Below, in pieces: positions 58,878-64,000 of a stretch of 64,000 nt of DNA. The position numbers were made by a program, and so were the translations under genes. Within the stretch, counting starts at the first letter, position 1. Every line of letters starts with the position of its first letter. The notes below the pieces were generated by a model, which did not search any database, was not told the origin of the DNA, and saw nothing but the letters and a program-made list of their open reading frames with translations. This DNA comes from Toxonevra muliebris. Its lineage: Eukaryota > Arthropoda > Insecta > Diptera > Pallopteridae. The stretch spans positions 142,928,998 to 142,992,997 of the forward strand of contig OY829326.1 of NCBI GenBank assembly GCA_963691655.1, written 5' to 3'.

Positions 58878-59548
58878 ATATCGTCGTCGTTCTGGCAGAG
58901 TTCACTAAGTCCATTTTTTTAATTTCTGAGATTAATTTATGCACTGGCAAAACTTAAAAAGTTAACAGATTGATTATCTGCATCATCAAAAATCTAATTT
59001 ATTATGTCATTCGAATTATACCAATTAATAAGGATCCAACTAAAAAAATTAATTTGGACATAGTGAATTCTGCTTGAACGACGACGATATATTCTTCTAA
59101 CAAATCATACGATCACGACGACTCCGACTCCAACCATCGAGTTAAGAGAGTTTGGCGTAGGAACAGATATTTTGAAACAGAATGGATCGGTGTGATCGAG
59201 ATCGTATAAATGGCGAATTCTTCATTTATACCCTCTAATATAAGAACAAGAAGATTCTAAGAACATTGCAGTTTTAGGTTGAACTGGCCACAAAATATAC
59301 ATATCTGTCTGTACTAGCGCTGAACCAATGGAGGTGGGGCTTTTCCCCAACCGATGAAAATTTCATACATTTCGATCGTTGGTATGAATAAAAAAAAATT
59401 ATGTGTCTGCAGGCACTCTCAGTATACTGTTTATTTATTTGAAGTTGAAGTTTTTGCAGTTTTTTCTATTTTGTTGTTGCTTTATTACTAAATAAGACTG
59501 CTTTACTTATCGGCACAAACACGACGCAGTACACTTACATAACACCAG
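58878..59548. other. Spacer, no feature seen
   Basis: No coding or repeat signal recognised. Confidence 0.4.
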
Positions 59549-59552
59549 AGAG

Positions 59553-59790
59553 TTTTTTTTTTATTTAACGAGAAGTAAAAAAATTGAAAGCCAAAGTCAG
59601 TGCCAGACTTCCATCCGCTAAACATCTCCTCTCGTCCGACGGAAAGCACCTCCCGGAACCACCGTTAAGTATTTCGTCGGGAGGCCGTCTAGAGCATTAC
59701 TGCTCACTCGTCTGTTTTAATTTTTGTCTTGTTCATAGCTGTCCGCTGTAGGGCAGGATCGCTGACACCCTGGCTTCTTCGTTCCACGAG
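59553..59790 (-). mobile_element. R1-clade non-LTR 3' end, second copy
   Basis: A T-run (59553-59562) followed by TTTAACGAGAAG and, further in, CCTCCCGGAACCACCGTTA and CGTCGGGAGGCCGT match the 3' UTR of the element at 51726 in order. Only the 3' UTR and perhaps the last codons are present, so this is a heavily 5'-truncated copy. A target duplication could not be identified. Confidence 0.82.
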
Positions 59791-59942
59791 TAAAAACTGC
59801 TACTTATAAGCGTGAGATCTAGTTTTTATAAGCGGGAGTGCCAGATTGGATTTTTGCTAAGGGTGCAAAAACGAACTAACTTTTACGCGCTTATCTAGTT
59901 TTATATATTTTTCATGGGCTGCCAAATGCCTGTAATACGTTC

Positions 59943-60996
59943 CAAGGCCGTATTTAGGGGGGGGGGCGGCGGTCAGAATCCCCGAAATGTGGAAACTTTA
60001 TTCTAATTTTTGAGATTAATTGCTAATGGATGGAAAAAAATTCCAAATAAAATCTATTTAACGATATTTTTTACTTCCATCGGTTTTTTTTATCTAAAAA
60101 GTCAAATATAAAAAATAAATTTGAAATCTTAGTTACACTATGCGATCAAATCCGATTTGTTTTCTTCGACATGAGGTTTGACTACGGATTCAAAAAGAGA
60201 AGGTGTGATATTGAGCACTCCTGCATTCATAGTTTTTCTAGGTCAGTAACTGCTTTTGATTTAAGGTTTCGTCCTGAATCAGTTTGAAAGGTTTAAAAAT
60301 TAATAAAAATAGAAAAAATTATCGGATCCTTGTAAAATATAAGACTTGCTTGAACCCCATTTTTTTCCTGAAACGTGACGTGATAAGAAATTTTTGACCT
60401 CAGATTCATGTTCAACATGAAAAATTCTTTCGCAAAAACTCCATCTTATTAGCAAAACCCATCTTAAAATTAATTTTTTAACGCATTATTGCTCAGAGCA
60501 CCACTACTAGAAAGATATCTTTCAATGCTGTGACTTCACGAATTTAGGGAATATAAGCCAACCTCATCGGGTTCCTTATCATTGATAATGGCTCAAATTC
60601 CCAATGATGATCATTTGAAAAAAATAAGCCTCTACTATTTTTGGTAATTTTTTTGAGGTTGAGTACATCATCAGTAGTGGGAAGTCAATGAGTTAATGGA
60701 ATTATGTTCCTCACGATAAAAAAATGCACTAGAATGCACATTGAAAAATATTTATTTGAGAAAATTTAATTTGATTATTCTGGGAATTTTTTGTCACTTT
60801 TGGCCATTTTTTTGAGGTTAAGATTAAAAAAAATCGGAAAATTTTTCCTAAAATTTTAATTTTATAGGGTCCATCAAATGTATCATTGATTTAATTTATT
60901 GTATTTAAAAATCAGTTTGATAAAAATTATTTATGAATATTTTCTTCGAATGGAAACCCGCTCCCCCCCCGAAAAAAATTTCTGGCTACGGCCCTG
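59943..60996. mobile_element. Non-autonomous hAT, family G, copy 3 (inverted, 1054 bp)
   Basis: Left end CAAGGCCGTATTTAG; the right end is the complement of CAGGGCCGTAGCCAG. Flanks ATACGTTC (59935-59942) and ATACATTC (60997-61004) differ at one base. The whole length aligns, inverted, with the 32456-34728 copy. It lacks the DD37D insertion and so shows the empty site. Confidence 0.93.
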
Positions 60997-61004
60997 ATAC
61001 ATTC

Positions 61005-63265
61005 AATATATATAAAGCTTCATTTTGACGATTGAAAATGTTTTCCGTGATTTTTCAATTTAAAAAAAAAAAAATTACTCAAAAACCGTGTCGCGTCTGA
61101 ATAATCGAATTCAGTCAAAGCAAAAATAAAGTATGTTGATATTTGCTTTGGTGGTGGTTAATATCATTTTCTCATCACCTATCTGTCAAAAATTTGAAAG
61201 TGGCTGGTGCTGGCTTTTGCCACCAATAACCTTGAATTGGGTTGAATTGATTTACTTATTGTATTAATAAAATTTCAGAAAGATCTGAAGGAGTTCTGCA
61301 GCTTTTCTCCAGCCTTCGATGCGTTTATGATGATTCTCAATTAGAACAGGACTATGAAAATTAGAATCTAGAGATGCATTCACAATTAGATATTCTCAAA
61401 TTCTGAAACAGTAATTGGAATAATTTTAACTTCCTACGAGAACTGGGCTGCTGTGAAGGACTATTTTGCCAATGTTATGTATATGAAGCGACTGTAAGTA
61501 AAGAATTTACGTGGAAGAAACCATAACCAGCGGGTACAAGTGCCACCAACGCTTGCGAAGAAATACTTACATCATCAGTGAAAAGGGATTAAGCTGAAAA
61601 ACTGAGTGTAGTAAATTAAGCTTATCAATCTCTTATGATAGAATAATTGAAACAAAAAAACAAAACATTACAAATAAAATTGAAAAAATAAAAAAAATTA
61701 TTGTGCAAAGAACGCAGATATGCAACTTTTTTTTGGTTGTAAATTTTAATAAGTAACACCAATATTTCAGAAACAAAAAACAAGTTTTTAACTTTCCACA
61801 CTCACTTGGCATTCCACAAAAAAAAATTTTTTTTTTTTAAATAAAGGAAAAACGAATTTAAAATTGTTAAATTTTTATACACGCCTTCACTCACACTTCC
61901 AACGACACCAATGCTACCACAACAAAAAAAAAGAGGGAATAAAATTTAAATAACGCGCGCAAAAAAAAAAAAGCAAAAACTTTTTTCAATATCCGCTTCC
62001 GGTCATGAATAATAATTCATAGCTGCTTCATTGTTAGCAACACGCTACGTTGTTGTTATTTTTTCCATTGTATTTGGCGCATTTTCATTTCACTTCATAA
62101 AATGCCAAATGTCAAAAAACACTACCAGCAACAACAATGACAGCCAGAGCAACTCTAGGGTGACACCGCTGCCCAGCATTGATATATAGTAGAATATGCA
62201 GCGATAGCAAAAAAGGAAGAAGCAGACGTAAGAGCAGCAGAGGAGGAAATGATGATATTGCTTGTCACCTGCTTGTAGTTATGGACATGCTGTGTTGCCC
62301 TTAGTGTCAATAACTTTTTTTTTTTTTTTTTGTTATTCTAAAACCTATACACACACACAAATATACAAAATCTTGTTGAGCAATGAAATGAGTAACAATA
62401 GCAAAAAGGAAAAAAGTTTTCAATATATTGAAAAAAAAAAAAAAAAACAACAACAGCAGACCAAATGAAACCTTAAAATAAAAATTTTGCATGTAAAATC
62501 ACAAATTTTCAAACAAATATTTACGCAAAATAACAATAACAAAAACAGCAACAACAACAACAGTAGCAATAATAACAACAATAACAATAATAATAATAAA
62601 GAACGTGCTTGATTTGTTTATACTAAAATTTGCTACATATTCACAATAACTTCTGCCATAGTATATTTTGTTGTTGCTGTTGTTGTTGTTGATCTCAATT
62701 TGAGAAAGGCCAAAAACGTGATGAATGCCAAATTTGTTCTAGTTATACTTGTATATGTGAGTGTGAGTGTGCCAGTGTGTTTTAATGTATGCGTGCGCTG
62801 TGTATTTGTGTGCATAGATTTTATTAGTCTTATTTATTCGGTTCTGTGGGTATTTTTGAAACACCAGTCTCAATGAGAAATCATTGTTGATTAGTAATGA
62901 GAATTGTCTTTTGCTGCTGCATTTTATTATGGCTCAAAATGACAAAATTTTGTTTTTTCTTTCTGAGATTTTATAAAAACTAATCAGCTTTATTGTCTAC
63001 TGTTGTATTAATTCTTTAAATTTAAATTGAAGTCGACTTTCAGTTTTCCAGAGATGGGATTTTAATTATAGTTGTTAGTAATTATTGGTTCTCCAACTAT
63101 GAAATCAACTGTTGAACGGCTTGCCCCGATGTAGTGGGAAAAGTTAACGTTATCTATTTTGCGTGAGTAAGCCTGCGAAGTTATAGAAGATTTAAAATTA
63201 ACAGTGGTTTTCTTTGCATATAAACCGTCTACCTTCTATAAAATCTAGAATAATTAAATGAAGTA
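61005..63265. other. AT-rich stretch with CAA/TTG microsatellites
   Basis: ACAACAACAACAACA-type tracts at 62540-62600 and TTGTTGTTGTTG at 62670-62690, plus long A and T runs (62318-62332, 62430-62447). GT-rich tract at 62750-62815. No gene recognised; open frames here are low complexity. Confidence 0.5.
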
Positions 63266-63267
63266 AA

Positions 63268-63477
63268 TTTCAAATGTCGAATAGATAACTTGTTCAGGGG
63301 CCGTTCACATATTACGTAACGCAATTTTGGACCAATTTAAACCCCCCCCCCCCTCCCCTGGTTGTAACACGTAGCAAAAATCCCTGATGGGATTAAAAAA
63401 GGCTGAGTCCTGTACCCAAGTCGGAATCAGCGACACCGAATTACCCTTAAAAAGTTATCCATTCGCCATTTTAAAAT
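63268..63477. mobile_element. Small inverted-repeat element with GGGGCCGTTCACATATTACG core
   Basis: TTTCAAATGTCGAATAGATAACTT on the left pairs imperfectly with AAAAAGTTATCCATTCGCCATTTTAAAA on the right. The interior carries CCGTTCACATATTACGTAAC and a C-run, then GGTTGTAACACGTA, a combination I have seen in widespread arthropod repeats. Part of it recurs at 51430. No coding sequence. Confidence 0.65.
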
Positions 63478-63530
63478 TTCATTATTAAAAGAATATGTAT
63501 TAATTTGAAGTCCATTTTATTGCTTGATTG

Positions 63531-63837
63531 ACGACCTCGATAGCCTAGTGGATAGTGTACTAGACTTTCATCTGGGAGGTTCGGGTTCGATTTCCGTCTT
63601 CGTCTGGTGGTTAATTTTCATTACTTTCTTATATTCACTATCAATATGAAGTGTATGAGATTTATAAGATAATGTACATGTACATTGGCTGGAAATGGCA
63701 AAACCACCAAGCCGATGAAAAATTGCCACACCGCCGTTCGGAATCGGCGTTAAACTGTAGGTCCAACTATGTGGTATCACAATGGGCCGTTCAGGCCTAA
63801 GTGTGTCGCTCGACAGCCACTCCAACCTAACCTAACC
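63531..63837 (+). mobile_element. tRNA-derived SINE, near complete, 13-bp target duplication
   Basis: TATTGCTTGATTG occurs at 63518-63530 and again at 63838-63850. The head ACGACCTCGATAGCCTAGT contains an A-box-like TAGCCTAGTGGA and the B-box GGTTCGATTTC; the body matches the copies at 24403 and 46213. It ends in a tandem AACCTAACCTAACC tail. This is the best-preserved copy in the window. Confidence 0.94.
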
Positions 63838-63850
63838 TATTGCTTGATTG

Positions 63851-64000
63851 TACACTTTCACATTAACCCTACTTTATCTTTCGCTGTCCATATACGATGA
63901 ATTCTACCTTTTTTCCTCCCTCTGTCTTTATTTCTGCTTATCCTCATCTCATTTTTCTCTCTCCTATCCCACTTTTTTAATGTTAACATTGGACTCTCTA
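63851..64000. other. Right edge, no feature seen
   Basis: Pyrimidine-rich sequence (CTTTTTTCCTCCCTC and similar), no gene or repeat recognised before the window ends. Confidence 0.4.

Overview
The window looks like a TE-rich stretch of a fly genome, probably a higher dipteran and possibly a tephritid-type acalyptrate. It is strongly AT-rich. It holds one clear host gene, an intronless coding region for a three-finger Kruppel-like factor of KLF15 type. Almost everything else recognisable is arthropod transposon sequence: DD34D mariners, DD37D Tc1/mariner elements, hAT non-autonomous elements, R1/Jockey-like non-LTR fragments and tRNA-derived SINEs. The organism assignment is inference from protein families and base composition.

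Layout. 0-10 kb: a decayed DD37D transposase at the left edge, a 1.3 kb mariner (copy 1), two inverted-repeat elements and featureless AT-rich DNA. 10-14 kb: a non-LTR C-terminal scrap, then an R1-like reverse transcriptase fragment split by two hAT elements. 16-24 kb: mariner copy 2 (inverted), a degenerate 12-bp minisatellite seen again in opposite polarity at 22.9 kb, and a scrap spanning the ORF1/ORF2 junction of a non-LTR element. 24-32 kb: a SINE, an RNase H scrap, a 1.7 kb fold-back element with a transposase-like ORF between its arms, a palindromic MITE, a tandem tRNA-like dimer and a deleted mariner with unusually long terminal repeats. 32-45 kb: a hAT element carrying a nested, apparently intact DD37D transposon (copy A), more minisatellite, mariner copy 3, and DD37D copy B with frameshifts. 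45-48 kb: a region rich in GAGTT/AACTC motifs that hosts a SINE with 12-bp target duplications and mariner copy 4. 49.1-51 kb: a GAGA-rich upstream region, the KLF gene and its polyadenylation signals. 51.7-61 kb: a 5'-truncated R1-clade insertion with a 14-bp target duplication, a roughly 160-bp divergent tandem array, Tc1-type and hAT non-autonomous elements with clear target duplications, a second R1 3' end and a third copy of the hAT family. 61-64 kb: simple repeats, a small inverted-repeat element and a nearly complete SINE with 13-bp target duplications.

The only gene likely to serve the host is the KLF15-like transcription factor. The transposons can be layered in time, because several insertions are nested and still show target-site duplications. 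In one case another copy of the host repeat supplies the empty site. DD37D copy A is the only element with an uninterrupted transposase and all catalytic aspartates, so it is the best candidate for recent or continuing mobility. The other copies are deleted, frameshifted or missing catalytic residues.
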